Source of the DNA: Merluccius polli
Taxonomy: Eukaryota; Chordata; Actinopteri; Gadiformes; Merlucciidae
Assembly: GCA_030340625.1 (NCBI GenBank)
Contig: JAOPHQ010000372.1
Location: 1-64,000 of the forward strand
Direction: 5' to 3'
DNA: 64,000 bases
Part shown: one piece after another, positions 11,801 through 26,844 of the stretch
Position numbering within the stretch: position 1 is the first letter of the stretch
Layout of the letters: each line of letters opens with the position of its first letter
Notes under the pieces: generated by a model
The model's database searches: none
Told to the model about the DNA's origin: nothing
What the model saw: the letters and a program-made list of their open reading frames with translations, nothing else
Made by a program: the position numbers and the translations under genes

Positions 11801-13433
11801 TAAGGTCATGTTAGCCGGTAATTACGTTAGCCGGTAAAATATTTAAGCAATGTCTGATTTGTGCTGCATGATTTTAAACCTGTTCCAATAAAATAGGTTT
11901 ATTTTGTTGCTGTGATTGGACCATGATCCAGTCCGTTTTAGTGGCTTTAGTATTAGTCATCACGTTGGAAACACTGCATTAAATAGCCTGGCACGACATT
12001 GAAACAGACAGTGATTCACTTCTTATTTTCCGTGTCAGTTGGATTAACAGGGATAAAATCATAGTCAACATTAATAAAGTAGGATTCAATCCATGCCAAA
12101 AACTTTATAAGCCCACAAATGAAACTATGCCAGTTAGGGCATGGGCAATAAAGTAGCTAGAATAAAAAAACGTTTTTCATTAGTTGATCATAAATCATTA
12201 ATGTGCTTTTCTGCATCCACATTAATGTGCAGACTCATACTTTTGCATGCACACGTCTACTCTGCAGTAGCGGCACAGTATAGGTCAGTCTCTCTGCAGC
12301 ACGTATCCACAAAACAACCTTCAAATGCGGAAAGAAAGACTGCAAAGAAAAAGACATAAAAGTGTCCCGTTGACAGAAGCAGTCAGGGACAGCCTCTAGG
12401 ACGGGCGTGTGGGACATGCGTAATGAAAGGCAAACAGATCTTGAATAGAGAAACTCCTCAACAGTCGATTGAGACTTAATCCATGGGTTTGGTTGCTGGA
12501 GATTACACAAAGAAAGTATCAAGGGGGACATTTTTTTTTTTTTTTAATCAAGATGAAGAATTGTGAAATATAAACACATCATCCCCATTGACGAGTGAAA
12601 GGCCTCCACCACCGCTTATTCTTATTCGGGAGACTGCATCATATCTGCAGCCCACATCCAATCACCCACCAAGAAGCAATCACGGCTTGCACAGAGAATA
12701 AAGAAGTGAAAACAGGGGTTTCATCATGGCCTCTGCTTCCCCTTTTTTTCGCCTCCCCCACTCCCATCTCCCGTCCCTCCGGACCGCCGTTGCATCGCAT
12801 GGCCAAACATTCATCTCGTGTCCGGAGAGTCCCTTCGCTCATGTAATGTGGTAAGCACATGTACAATCAAGCACATCGTCCATCATCAAACGATGACAGG
12901 TTTAGCCAAGTTAAGCTCACCGCTCAACACACGCGCACGCGCACACACACCCACACACACACACACACACAAAGATAATGCCAATTAACTGTTCTTTATC
13001 CACAATCGCAAAAGGCGTCTGCAGCTTCGCCCATCTACTATCTGCAGTGAGAACACCACTTGGATAGAGACAAAAACCACTCGGTCCAAGAGAATCGACC
13101 GATTGTCTGGGCACTGCAACTTCTGCTAGTCGGCACAGTAAATGCACTGGCTCCGAAAATTAAATGATGCTGATGCAGCAAAAAAAAAAAAAAAAAAAAC
13201 GAAACAAAAATAAACGCTCTCAGTCAATCCTCTTATGTGGTGCAGCTGGCAGCGATTAAGCAACAGTGATCAGGGACGCTGCAAGTGGGGGGGCTGAGGG
13301 GGCTGCAGCATCCCTTATTCAGACTGGGGGGGGGGGGGGCTGTAACCGCAAAGGCAACAAAAGTGTACTAAACAAATCAATAAAAAACGATCCTCAATGA
13401 ATTCAGAGTTATTATTAATGTATTGCGTAATGG

Positions 13434-13530
<97 letters not shown>

Positions 13531-16500
13531 GCTGAGTGACTTTGTTAGATGGCCTTGCAGTGTTTTTGTTTTTTGGTTTTGCCAAGGGGATAAATCTCCT
13601 GCTGGGATGTTTCCTGTGTCCTGCTTCTCATTTACACTTTTTGGGTTTTCATTTTGCATTATGTCCGGACGTCTGTGTTATAAAGTTCAAGTGCCTTGCC
13701 CTGTTGCCACCTGTATAGCGCAAGTGTGGCTCAGTAAACAATACATCTGATTAAGGAATAATCCTGCAGTATGTGTGTAAAGTGTCTGTTGCTGATAATG
13801 GTACTATGACATAATGCTGCTTTGAGATACAAGCATGTTGGTGTTCAAGTTTGCTGTCCCGAAATTCGAAAACCGGTGTAAAATGTTGTTGGCCGTTCAG
13901 ACAATACAATCATGAATCATTTGATATAACGTAATTATTATATAGACGCTCTCTCAGCACCCTGAACTGTGACTGGCTTCTCACATCCCAGACTGAGATC
14001 CAAAATGCGATTTGAAATCTCTCTTGGCCGCAGACTGTTGTTGTCAATTAAATGAGCCGAGCGTTAGGTGAAGTGCTCGGATATTGCCTTGGCTTGGCCT
14101 GCTGCTGATATTAAAATACAGATGGGGATAATGAAAAGACAGAAAGAGGGGAGGAGCGGTTTATAGAGACACTCCATCCATGTGTTAAAAACATGGCACA
14201 AAACATGTGTTATTACACGTGTAACACGTTGTGTGTAGATTTGAACATAAGATGTAAAAAATGCGTAAAAAGCTTAACACACTTCATGTGTTGGACAGTT
14301 TAACACAACGTGTGTGTGTTATTTTCAGAATCCAACAACAGCCTGACCTAAAACTCAGTAATTATGTTTTGGCCCCATTTTTACTTAATTATATTCTATA
14401 TTAACTATTGTATCTGAACTATATAAACTGAATGAAATATCCAGGCGGTCCACCATCTTGTCTGCCAGGTCCCTCCCGTCTGAGTCTTGCAATATTACTG
14501 AGTAACTGAAGTTATTCAATATGCTCAGATTGAAGTGATTAATATTTTATTTAAAAAAAAACTTAACAGCCGACATTAGGGCTGTGCTATATCATACTGT
14601 CCACGATAATACCGGTATAATTTTTTTACGTGATAAAAAAGTGTCATACCGTGCCATCAATGAAATAGCGATGCGATGACATATGATGCATTTACGTTCC
14701 CTAGCACACATGCGCTCAACAACGACACAAGCCCAAAGATGTGAGAGAGTGAGAGCGGCGATTTGGGTCCTAAAAAGGAAGCCACTTCAATAGTGTGGAA
14801 ATGATTCGGCTGCAAGAGGTCAGACCTCCAACAAAGTACAACATTTAGCAAATGATGCAAGAAAACCATTACTGCTAAAAGGCAGAAACACAACAAACGT
14901 GTTTCACCACTTGAAGCGAAAACCCGCCGCCGAGTTCAACCGGGCTCTGGAGGCACGCGAGGAGGAGATAGCATCTGGGGATGTGCAGCCCAAAGTAAAC
15001 ACATGATTCAAGCATCGCTAGCAGCCCTCCATATGTTTACATGCTGTGTCACTGTAAATAATGCTGCGTCACTATTGTGCTATGAAGTTGCTGCTGCCGC
15101 CACCGGGTGACAACAGATTCTCACTTCGAGATAGCTAGTCTGTCATTCAGGACAGTAGCTAGTTGGAGAAGGATGGAAAATGCCCTTCATCTTGTTCGCA
15201 GTAATACATGTTGCTGCCTGCAAGCTGCAGCCACCAATAAAATGTTCAGTATTGTTGTTCTACTGTATATCGTCATAAATACCGTTATTGCAAATTTCCT
15301 TGAAATATTATGATATCAGTTTCTAGTACTAGTTCACATGTAAAATTATGTTCTTAAAGTGAGCGTTGGACGTCCTTTTACAAGACACAAGTTAGAAATA
15401 TGCATTTGTGGATCGTGAAATATTCGTGTGGAAGTAAAATATGAATTTTCTCCCGTGGGTTACACATGTTCAAGTCCAATAAAAACGTACACGTCGAAAA
15501 TGTTTTATATCAGCAGTGGGACGTATTGGACAAAAATCAGACACAGACAAAATGAAGCAACTCACAAGAGCCATGCGATCCACACATGTGTAAAATGAGT
15601 GTGGATATCACTTTACACAGACACAAGTGAAAAATATGCATTTGTTGTTTCGTGAAATATCGGCGTGGATATAATTTTACAAAGCACGTAAAAGCAAGTA
15701 AGAAAACAGTCATCATGGTACACGCAATGTAAATTGTCGTCCGTGGATTACGAATAATAAAGTCCAATGAAAACTTCCATAGACGGCTTCTTACTGGACC
15801 AACTACACTCACCAGTACAGCCTGTACCTACTGCCCCCCCCCCCCCCCCCCCGGCCCCATAAGCCAAGAGGAGCAGCACACACCGAGGACAAAACAAATG
15901 ACTCATGAGTCGGTGTCCTGTCTCTCCTCCTAAACGGGCCATTTCGCCAAAGAAGAACAGAACATCTTTGGGATCGCGTTCGCGGGTGTGAACGTGACAT
16001 GAAATATGGCCCTTAGTGATGCCTATGAAATACACAAACTGCAGCTACTCCTTGTTCTGGCCTTTTAAGGCACACTGTCTCCAACTGTTTTCATTCCTCC
16101 CTCCAGCCCTCCCCCTGTGACCTCCTCTGTCCATCTTTGCATCCTCTCCTCAGCTGCACTCCCGGTGAGCTTCAGCTCCTTCCTCCTCCATACAATGCAA
16201 CCGTTTGTGTGCAAGCCTTGGACACACAGGTGTGTCACATGCAGCCATAGCTTCTCCTCATCCTCCTGGACCCCCAGGGGCCACTCCACACTTTTTATAT
16301 TTTATTATACAACTCTCCCCATCCCAGTCCATCTGTCCCATATCTTTCCCTCTGTATCTTTCGATCCTTAGTCATCATTTCCCATATTTCAGGTTGATAT
16401 TATTGGTACATCCAGGCAGGAAATGCCCAATGTCTGCCTAGTTCGGATTCGTCCATTATTCTCACTATTAAAATCTGTGCAAACCCAAAAAAGGGAAATA

Positions 16501-19500
16501 TGTGCTTAGAGTTTGTCACACTATTAAAAAAATGTGTTATTAACCACACAGCCAAATGTGAATGATTAAAAAAAGTATATCAAATTTGGATTAAAAATTG
16601 TGATTGTGAATGTTATTCACGTCCATTTGGCACAGGGGGGCGGAGCCTCTGTCAACTGTCAAACTCGTGATTGAGTGTGACAAGCAGTGACGCAATTGCA
16701 CTCTTGGCTGTTAGGGGCGGGGCAATGCTAAGGGGTAGCACATTATGTCATCATGTACCCTTTAAGCCCCGCCCATAAAATCCTGAACACAAAAATGGTG
16801 CAAAATAGAAAAAACGGTCCAACTCCACAATTCAACATTAAAGAAAGAAACAAGAAACAAAGAAATTAGAAACAAAGCTCAGAATTTGCTTTAAAATAAA
16901 TAAATAAATAACGGTATGACGGCAATGGTCAGGGGTCCAACAGCAAGACATAAAGCCCGTCAGAGCATTATGGGATGTGGCTTGGGGGCCATGGCTCCTT
17001 CGGTCTTGGCATGTGCAAAAGTGTTACATCAGGGACAACCGTCACACGCATGTCTGTGCAAGAATCTCATTGCATCATACATATTTCCTGTCTAGCAGAA
17101 CAGGGTGTTTTTGTCTTCGTACTGCTATGTCAGGGGTTGACTGTGTGCTGCAGCGGTGTGTGTGTGTGTGTGTTCAAGTAGCTCTAAATGGCCTATTAAA
17201 AGTCCTGATATATTCCAGCTGTGAAACACTTTAGAGCTCAAGCAAGGTGTCTCCACAGCATAAGGAGAAAAGGGGGAAAGTGCGGGAGAGAGAAAGCGAA
17301 TGCAGATGAGTGCGCCGGGTTGACGTTGGGACTTTAGGGAGAGAAGTAGGGAGGAAGAGAGAGAGAAAAAAAAAAATACCGGCTGGTTGAGGCCAAAAGG
17401 ACGAAAGTGCAGTTGTGGCTGTGTGGATATGTGGCTTGTTGAAAAGTGTTTGTCCACACGCAAAGATACCATTCCCAAAACATCATGACTCGGTCTGCAC
17501 TACAAGTGTGCCCACATAATGGGGAGGGGGGGGCTCATAAAATGTTTTAATGAGGCCTATATGCCACAATCAAAACACAAATAAATACTCATTTCATGTG
17601 GGATGAGGAAATACATGTTTTGGTTGTATTGTCAGTGAATGGCATGCATGGGCATAACCATTGGTCAAATATAATGGTCAATAATAAATTTGGCTGCATG
17701 TGTTTCATATTCACTATGCATTACATCACAGCGAACGCTAAATTGCATCCCCTCTCTAAGTGGCCTTTTGGCCGACGTCAAATAACTCTTCAGTGTGAGA
17801 GAGAAAGAGAGGGGGAAGAAAAAACAGTGGGCCTATTCACTGGTCACACTGTACATTTCAGCAGTCCATCACCAAAGTGTGAACTACAAGTCATAAACTA
17901 ACCCACTAGCTTTAAATACTTCAGCCCTAAGGCTTGAGGCCATTTCCAGATTAAAACCAATGAGTGTCTTCATCATCAGTGTGTTGCCAGATCTGACCTC
18001 TGCTCTTTGGATTAAGAGGGCTTTAGCTCTGGTTTTAGCACCATGTCACACATCTTTTGCGCACAAGTCATCATTTACACAATATAATTTACTGCGAAAC
18101 CCTACGACCGTCCAGCTGAAGCCTGCTAAATACAAGTGAGCTTGCATGCGTGTCTACTGTCTATAAATGTCCGTTTCATAAAACAGCTTTTTAAAATAGA
18201 TTACATTGTGAGTGTGTGTGTCTAGTAGTCTGCTGAAAAATGTATACACAACACCTAATTATTTTGAGGGTTGTGGGAGGACAGCGAGAACATAGTGATA
18301 TAAAACGTCATAAATAAGTGTTGAGAAAGAGAGCCAGGGAGAGAGAGAGAGAGAGAGAAAGATTAAAGAAAAACAGAGAGAAAGGGAGACATAAGGGAGT
18401 AAGATGGATAGGTCTTGGTGGGTGTGTGTGTGTGTGATGGTATTGAGGTCAGCCTCAGCAGGGCCACCTCCTGCCTCTATCCTCTAATGAACCCATCCCT
18501 CCTAGTGAGTGACCTTCACCGGCTGGCCCAGACCCACCAGGGGTCAGTATGGGAAAATCAAACAACACAGGACCTCAGCGCAGTGGACACCATGGTAGCT
18601 GCTGCTGCATTAATGAGAGAACAGAGACCTGCTGGGGAGGGCTGTAAAATGATGGGACACTTAATACACCGCTAAATGTCTCTGTATTCCCTTATCTCAT
18701 GTCTCCATCTGCTCTAAACAAGATTATGCCGCAGGATGTGGTGAAGACGTACAAGCTGTACAAGTGTGTATGTAAAGTCCCAGAGGCCTAAACAGACAGA
18801 CAGATAAATGTGCTAAAATAAGGGCTGTCAAGCGATTAAATGTTTTAATCCAATTAATTACATGCTTTGTAATTAATCTAAATTAATCGCATAAATCAAT
18901 ATTTGCCGTGAGAAGCATTGAAAAAATATTTAATTTTTTGTAGATGAGTGAATCAATTAATAGACATTAAACGTTAAAAGGTCAATACCTCTTTTATTTC
19001 CCATGCATTCTGAACATTTATTTTCACTGTTCATATGCAATAAGGGCCATAACAATAAAAAATATGACAATGCATTTTAATTGAAGAAATATAAAAATAT
19101 GAAATGTTTCAGCAAGAACAATGATGGAAATAATTCCATAAGTTTCTCATTTTATCCTTAACATTGCAATGATTGTCAATGTCATATTTTACACTTACAA
19201 AAACTAAACTGAAACCAAACTAGACTGACTGAATGCAAATGACTGAAGTTTCCACTCACTGTCAATTATGTGTGCAGTCACACAGAGGTCGGCCTAATTG
19301 TAATTTGCTTACCGAGGTCCAATGATCCCCAGTCAGGGCAATATATTCAGCTTCCACCGATTCATCTTTTTTTTTTTCAAAATATATTTCTCAATTTCTC
19401 GCGTTTTTTACCACACATAAAAGTGTTTGCCAACCGGTGGCAAACGGGCGCGGAGCAGCGCCACAGAAGAGAAGACGCTGCTTAACAAGTGGTCATGTTT

Positions 19501-22500
19501 ATGAAACTAATTACTAATGCGTTATCACATCGAGATGGTCAGCGGAGCAGACGGTATTGTCACTCATGACAAGGCTGTCTCCCTAATCTCATACATGATG
19601 GACGGAGCAGCCAGGCGCAGACCTACAACTGTCGCTCCATCCTGTCCATGCACACTCACTCTGGGTGTGACACCACCTCACAGAGGCAGCGAGGGGTTTC
19701 TTCCTGGCTCTGTACAACCAGAGGAAGTCTGCATCTCTGAACGTCGCCAGATATGACTAATGACCATCCACCGAAAGCGCAAACGACCCCCCCAGCACTG
19801 AAGACACTGCATCCTCCTACGGAGCGCAACACGCACATCCATAAGGCGGGGTGCACATCTACAGGTGACCTCCCTGCTCCACCACCTGTGGACATCGCCA
19901 AATTTGGATGGGGACAAGAAGGAAGGTGAGGAAGTCATCATGCCCGCCCTGCTGGACATCATCAGCTGTAGCTGCAGAGCTGGGTTAAAGCCATGTAAAA
20001 CAGCAAAGTGCAGCTGCACAGCTGCAGGCCTGGCCTGTACCAGCTACTGCTACTGCAAAAGGCTGTGATAGTACATGTTGCAACCTGCTCACACACTCAC
20101 AGCAAGAATGCAGAGTCTGATGGAGAAGATGAAGATAGAGCAGGAAAAACATGGATTCAGCATCCTCAATAACCCCCAAAACCACTCCAATGTTGTCCAA
20201 ATCGGCCAAGCATTTGCTGAAATATTATCCATATTTTAATCCGTTCCATGTTAATCAATGAGCCTTTCTCATTGGATGCCGGGTTGATGCAGACTCACCG
20301 TCACTGCCATCACTGCCTCAGGTTTTATTCACCAATGTGTCTGTGTTTTTAGCTTACTTAATGTTTTACTTACTTTTCAGGAGATTGTATGTAGGCCAAC
20401 TAACAAGACACAATTTTAGACAAATAACAAAGAACAATGGCATTACTGTTACTGTAACGCAGTAGTAAAACAAAGATGGCAAAGAAAATATGTTTAGCTA
20501 CAGACGGATAAAAATTGGTACAGCACCAGTGCCAAAAATGCGAATGTTTACCCTTTCTTTAACCTTTTAATGGCAACACATAACAGATATACTGGATCAG
20601 AGGAGCATCCTGTTGGACATTTCCTTGGGAGAGTGGGCGCTCCAGCAGAGAATAATTATACGATTGTTTTGGCAATGCACATCTGGCGTAAAAACACAAA
20701 CTATCCCATTTCTCTTTTGTCTGGGAGTGGATGTGCTAAAGTGCACTTCCCTCTGGTAGAGAGCTGATGTCATACACTGGAGAGAGCTGTTCCCTGATTA
20801 TTGGCATGACTCATGACGCAAAAGAAGTTTAATAGTTCAATAATTTTTACCAATGTACACTAATGATGCGCGGTTAAGGTATTTCCTTACCCCAAATCAG
20901 CATATTGCTGTAACTGCACCCGACCGTTACTCCAACCGCCATTTATAAACGCAAGGAAATTACACCAGCTTCCCAACCCGCCAATATAAAATGGTGCATT
21001 ATTGAACCAAACAACAAAATGCATAGTCAATGTTAGACGTTATAGCATACTAGGCTTTCTGTAAATATGAATAATTATAAAAATAAAAACGGCAAAAAAA
21101 AGAGGCATTTGCATGAGAATGCATAAATAACAAATGGGCAAAGACCTAGGCTATAAAGAAAACACAATCTTATTCTTAAATAAATGAGAATACAATGTGC
21201 ATGTAATGTAAATAAAATAGTCTTTCTAACAAGGACAACAAATAAGATAATCAGAAATTATAACGTAGGATTTAGTCAGACATTGCTGATATTGCTGATG
21301 GCAAGAAATGTAGAAATTGATTTTAACTAGACGCCTAGAGGTGGGCAATATGACCTAAAATTAATATCACAGTATTTTCACTTATTTTTCAGTGACATTA
21401 TATAACGGTTTTACTTGTTATGTACCTTTTAGCCTACTCTTTAGTTAGATGAAGTCATTGTCCAGCGAAGCCATTCGTAAGATATACACTGTAATCAGCC
21501 TCTTCCCTAGATGTGCCAAACGATTTGTTGTGCTGAGCCAGTATGGCAGTCAAACGGATAATTGTGAATACAACTCCATAGCAGTGGGGGCATTATGACC
21601 AGCTAATGCTGGGGACAGACTGCAAGATTTTAAAAATCTTATATGACTACAGGATTTGATCGGGCGGTGCCAATTTAAAAAGTTGTAAATATTACACGTT
21701 TGATATTTTCGGGGCCGTCCCGACGAGCTTTCCAGTAGACAGGAAGGCTTCAGATTGAATCTGTAAACAGCGCATACTATGAGATAATATGTGAATCCCC
21801 CCTAATTATCCTGCAGTGTATGCAGCACGAGCGTTTCCTCTTACATCTGTGTGGTTACAGAAGTTGGATGACCTTTTAATAAGCGTCCCTGTGTGTTATG
21901 TGTGGACAGTCACATCACAGTTCAGTTGAGGTTGGTTAGCTGTGGCACATAAGTCTCATAGATAAGTCAATTGTATAAATACGTTTTTTGTATACACAAA
22001 AATGTCTGTAAAAGACCAGAGGTGAACAGGTACACGACCAAGAGCGGAAAAAGACATGCACAAAAAAAAGTCTTACCTGAGGATAGCCAATTTCCCATAC
22101 CTACTCTAATTAGCATAAGTGCCTATAAGTGCATATCAGCCCATTTTAGAAGTGCACCTTGTAATAGTTTACAAAATGGCGTTCCCTTTTAGTCAATTTA
22201 CTTAGCAACGCATATGAGACATAAAATTACATGTCATTACTCAGTTTGCAATTTAAAAGGTGGTGGGCTTCGGTAAAGGCAGCTTTCGATTGTATTTTCT
22301 GCACTATATGTTCTTCAAGAACACTAATTTTGATGGCCAGTTTTTGAACCATGAGTATAAGTGATGGCACTCTGTTCACGGAGTCATGCCAAAACCAAAT
22401 AATAACAATTTTCATGGAAAATAATCATCATGATGCCTTAATGGCATATAATGGTGTAATAATGTGGTAAAGGTTTCCAAGAGGAATGCAGACAAAATGT

Positions 22501-23572
22501 CTCTAAGAGCCGAGGAACCTCCCACAACCCCATCTGTTTCAAACCTGTTTTCCAGGTGTACGTGTGTTTGTCTGTTTTCTGTGTACCGTTAGTAATTGTG
22601 AAACGGAAGGGCTGACTAGTACAGACAGAGACAGATGGAGATTGCTCAGTTTGTTTTTAAGGCAGAGACAGCACTGTCAAAATAATGTCCCCTTGATTCC
22701 TGTAGCTCAGATCCTTACCTGGCCTGAACCACAAACCACAAACCCTGACCCAAACCTTTAGCCAATTCTCAACCAATAACTCAACTTAAAAACAACAACT
22801 TCTTATACCGTCAACAATTAACAATATACCGAAACAAGCCAGCATGTGTAAAAATCATGTGAAAGGAAAGGACATAAGTGAGAGAGATAGGAAAGCTGAA
22901 GAACGGGAATAAAATGTTTCGAACAACCGAAATGCATTGTAAGATAATTTTAAAAAGTAAGATAATATTAAAAAGTGTATGCAAATTTCCCAAGACAAGG
23001 TGTATTACACAGCCTCAAATATGAAGATAATAAATACACCACCAATGTTTTCCTGTTATATTTCCTGTTAACATTGTACACATTAGGGCTGAGTGCCGCT
23101 TCGACCGTTGCCATGGCAATCAAAGGTCAAATCAGTATTCGAATGCTTCGGGTTTTTTTTAATATATGCATTACTCCAACAATCCCGTGAAATAAGAAAC
23201 AGTAACCCAACATTATTTATTATGCATTATTCTTACTCTACTCTTGATCTGCTAACCATGACATTGACGAGCGTTGTGCTGAAATGCTGAGAATATTTTA
23301 ACTTTTAATGCGTGTCTATAAACCGCTAGAAAAGCACGCCACATGCCGCCAGAGAGGAGCGCAACGCCCGACACAGAAACCAGTTCTTCCAGTAAACCTC
23401 CAGTCCTGTGGCCAATGGTGCCTTGGACTGGAATCAGTCTCCCTAATTTACTGTGGCATGCTATTACTTACTTTTTCTCACTCAGTCATCGTAATACACA
23501 GCTAGCATGCTATATTATTCCCACAGGAGATTTGGCCCCACTGGCTGGCAGTATAAATGTGTGGTTTGGCAA

Positions 23573-23604
<32 letters not shown>

Positions 23605-26204
23605 CAGTGGGATTAACCATGCACACTGTGATTTTATTCATAGATGGGTCAATGGTGAAGCTTATTCTTTACACAGGTCCTTTTGTTGAGCCACTATGGA
23701 CTCTGGACAGGTTTAGGAAATAAGAGGATGTGAAAAAAACAATGTCTCCTAAGCATAATGCAGATCTGTTGTTTAGGTTTAGCTCCTTAGAGGCATACAA
23801 GTACAAGCTTATCCTATGGCATGGCTGGTGGCCATGCATGACCATGTAAGGCTGGCAGGAAGAAGTGTAACCTTGAGGCAGTTTTATCTGTCAGTATTAA
23901 CCAGTTATATCAGGGCTTAACGGGGCTAGAGGAGACTTGCTCAAGTAGCGCATCCTTCATAGCTCCAAAACGTTTCATTATACACATTTGTGTAGGACCC
24001 TGCCTGCCAACGCTTCAGTTGGACCGGCTGGTAGATTATCCTTTTTGTCAGTTGGCAACCACAGTGGTTTGTGTTCACCTATTCCTCACAGATGAGCTGT
24101 CATCCCAATGATGGACTGTAATCTGTAAGTGGTAAGGAGTCTCTGGAAAGGCCGAGGGCAAGGTGAGACAATTACGTTAATCCGCCTACTCCAACTCTCA
24201 CACGATATAAAGAGCATAAAAACTCACAATTTATGTGAGTATGTGTATTGCCACCTGGTTACACACTGAAATACACAAAGGCAGAAGCAAAGAGAGAGAC
24301 AGGCATACACATATGCTTGGGGTTTATCTGTTGGCAGATTAACACTCAGTTTTGAAAAACTTAGTTTTACTGCATTCCTCAAAAGAAAAGAAAATATGGA
24401 GTATAAAAGTGTGTGTTGTAGTGCGACTGAATGGGTTGCTGATAGTCATTCAACCAATAGACAGGGAGGTGTGTGTAGCTCTAGCAGGTATTTGCACAAT
24501 GATAACTTCATGGTGGTAACCGGAGAATGAGACTTGCTATGAGTTAGTAGTATGAACCTTGTATAGCAGCAGCAGCAATATTTCCATGAACCAGTTGGGG
24601 CCAGGAAAGTCCTTCCCATTCAGTCAGACAGGGTTAGGGGACACAAACAGGAAACCATTTATCCCCACTGACTGGCTGCCAATGGCTAACTCATCAAATC
24701 ATAAGCTTACCTCATAGACCCATACAAGAGTCCTGATGGCCTTTGGCACAAAACGTCAATTCAGACGGAGCAGATCAGGGGGGAAATTAATGGTTTCACT
24801 AGTAAACATATTGCAATAGGTGTAGGTTTTGTAATCCAGAAATGCAACGACTGCATTAAAACGAGAACCACAACTTCCCCTAATCAGCCACACATTCCTT
24901 AACGTGCGTAATACCATAAAAACAGCTTTTTAAAACAAGTTTGGATTTTCTTTGTGGATAAATGCATGGGTGCAGCATGCATGACACCGTGCATGTGTGC
25001 ACAGGTTTTTTGTTGATCTGTTTCGGTGTCAAACTCAATTTCCCGCACATGATGTGGTCTGCTTGTGAATACACAAGATTGTCAAACAATGGATCATAAA
25101 CGCTAACAGACTCACGGTCATATTTTCCATAACCATATGCATTCCTCTAGGCCTCATAAGTTATTAAAAACCAATAGAGATTTAAATTAAATTGTGTTCT
25201 CATTTTGAAGAGCGGCCAACGATTTAACGTGTCCTGGTTTTAAAAGAGGTTGGGAACAAAGCCGGTTGTGCCAGAGGCGGCTCTAAACGCAGAACCGAGT
25301 CGCTGTTCGTGTCGATTCTGTCAGCCCTCGACTTTGACAATGTGCCGCATTGTTGATCTTTTGTTTCATCGGAGTCAACATAAAATAAATTATAAAAATG
25401 TTGTGACTTCAGGTCGAGTTGTGCCAAATGTGCTCAAGCAAACATAAGCACCCCAGAATGAACCAATCACCGATTATAGAAGACTCAGACGAAGACAAGG
25501 GACAAGTCATTCACAGGAGATTAAATTGATAGCTTAGCTTCGATGCTCCTAACCTGTCATGCGTGTGTGTGTGTGTGCGTCTACATGCTGTGATTGTTTT
25601 TCGTTGAAAATTACAGAAATCAGACTGTGTGCTGCGAGCCTTTATTGGCGGTGGTTTTGTGTAAGAGAAGTGGAGCTGGAAAGAGGAAGCGCCACAAGCA
25701 GCAACAACCGTGCAGGCTAGGCGTGACACAACATGAGGCTGCTTTGAATACAAACAATGACGAAATGAAACGTGCCCGTTAGTTGCGTCTCAATTAAAAA
25801 GAGATTAGTGTGCTTGATAACTCAATGGAGGAACTGTCCAGCGATCCTGTTTTGCCTGCAGAAGGGACTTGATCCTCTTGTTTTTACAATGCCATACTAC
25901 AATACATTTTATCACTCCGGATCCTGAGAGTTGAATGACTCATACAAAGCCGTTGCTCGTTCCCTAAAGTCCACCAAACGAACCATAGGTGGGGTAGCCT
26001 CTCACTCAGGATATGTTTGTGCCTTTGTTTTTAACTATACAGACTTCAAACTACAGACTCTGCCCTCCTGTGTGTTTCGTACGGCGAGGGTTAGCCGACG
26101 AGCTAAAAAGGAAGCAGGATGTTTTGATGCTATTAGTGAGCTCCCGCGCTGGACCACAGCCCGAAACGTTCATAAAACTCAGGGAGGGGAGGGGCTGCCA
26201 TTGT

Positions 26205-26238
<34 letters not shown>

Positions 26239-26812
26239 CGTGACTCAGTAAACTTGTATTGACATGGTTACTGTGTCTGCAAACAATGACAGAGAGCCCA
26301 ACCTCGAATACTCAACCTACATCTCCCATCAGCGTTTAAAAAGGACTCAACTCATCTTAGCATGGACAGAAAAACTAAAGTGTGTGTGTGTATGTGTGTG
26401 TCGGTGTGTGTGTGATATATAAGAACTAAGCAGTGTTTATCTAAAAACACAAAAGTCACAAAAGTCTTTAAAAGAAATGTAAGTAATGACAGCGGTACGA
26501 GGAGAGGCATACAGGTTGACGCTTGTACCACTCCACCCCAAAACCCTTCAGTCTCTCAAAAGACGAAACCAATGCAGCCTCAATGGGGGGGGGGCAACCA
26601 ATGGCTGCTCTTATTTAGCTCTGATGATTAGAGAAAGTGAAAACAGAGCAGTTCCTCTCTGGCCAGATATGGTGATAGATAGGTAGGTAGACTGATGGAC
26701 TGATAAACTTTATTGATCCCCCAGGGGGAAACACACAGCATAGGGGAACCAACACAGTCAATCAATAGGAACAAAGCTGTTGGTTATTTTATCGCTGTAC
26801 TAAAACGTACGT

Positions 26813-26844
<32 letters not shown>

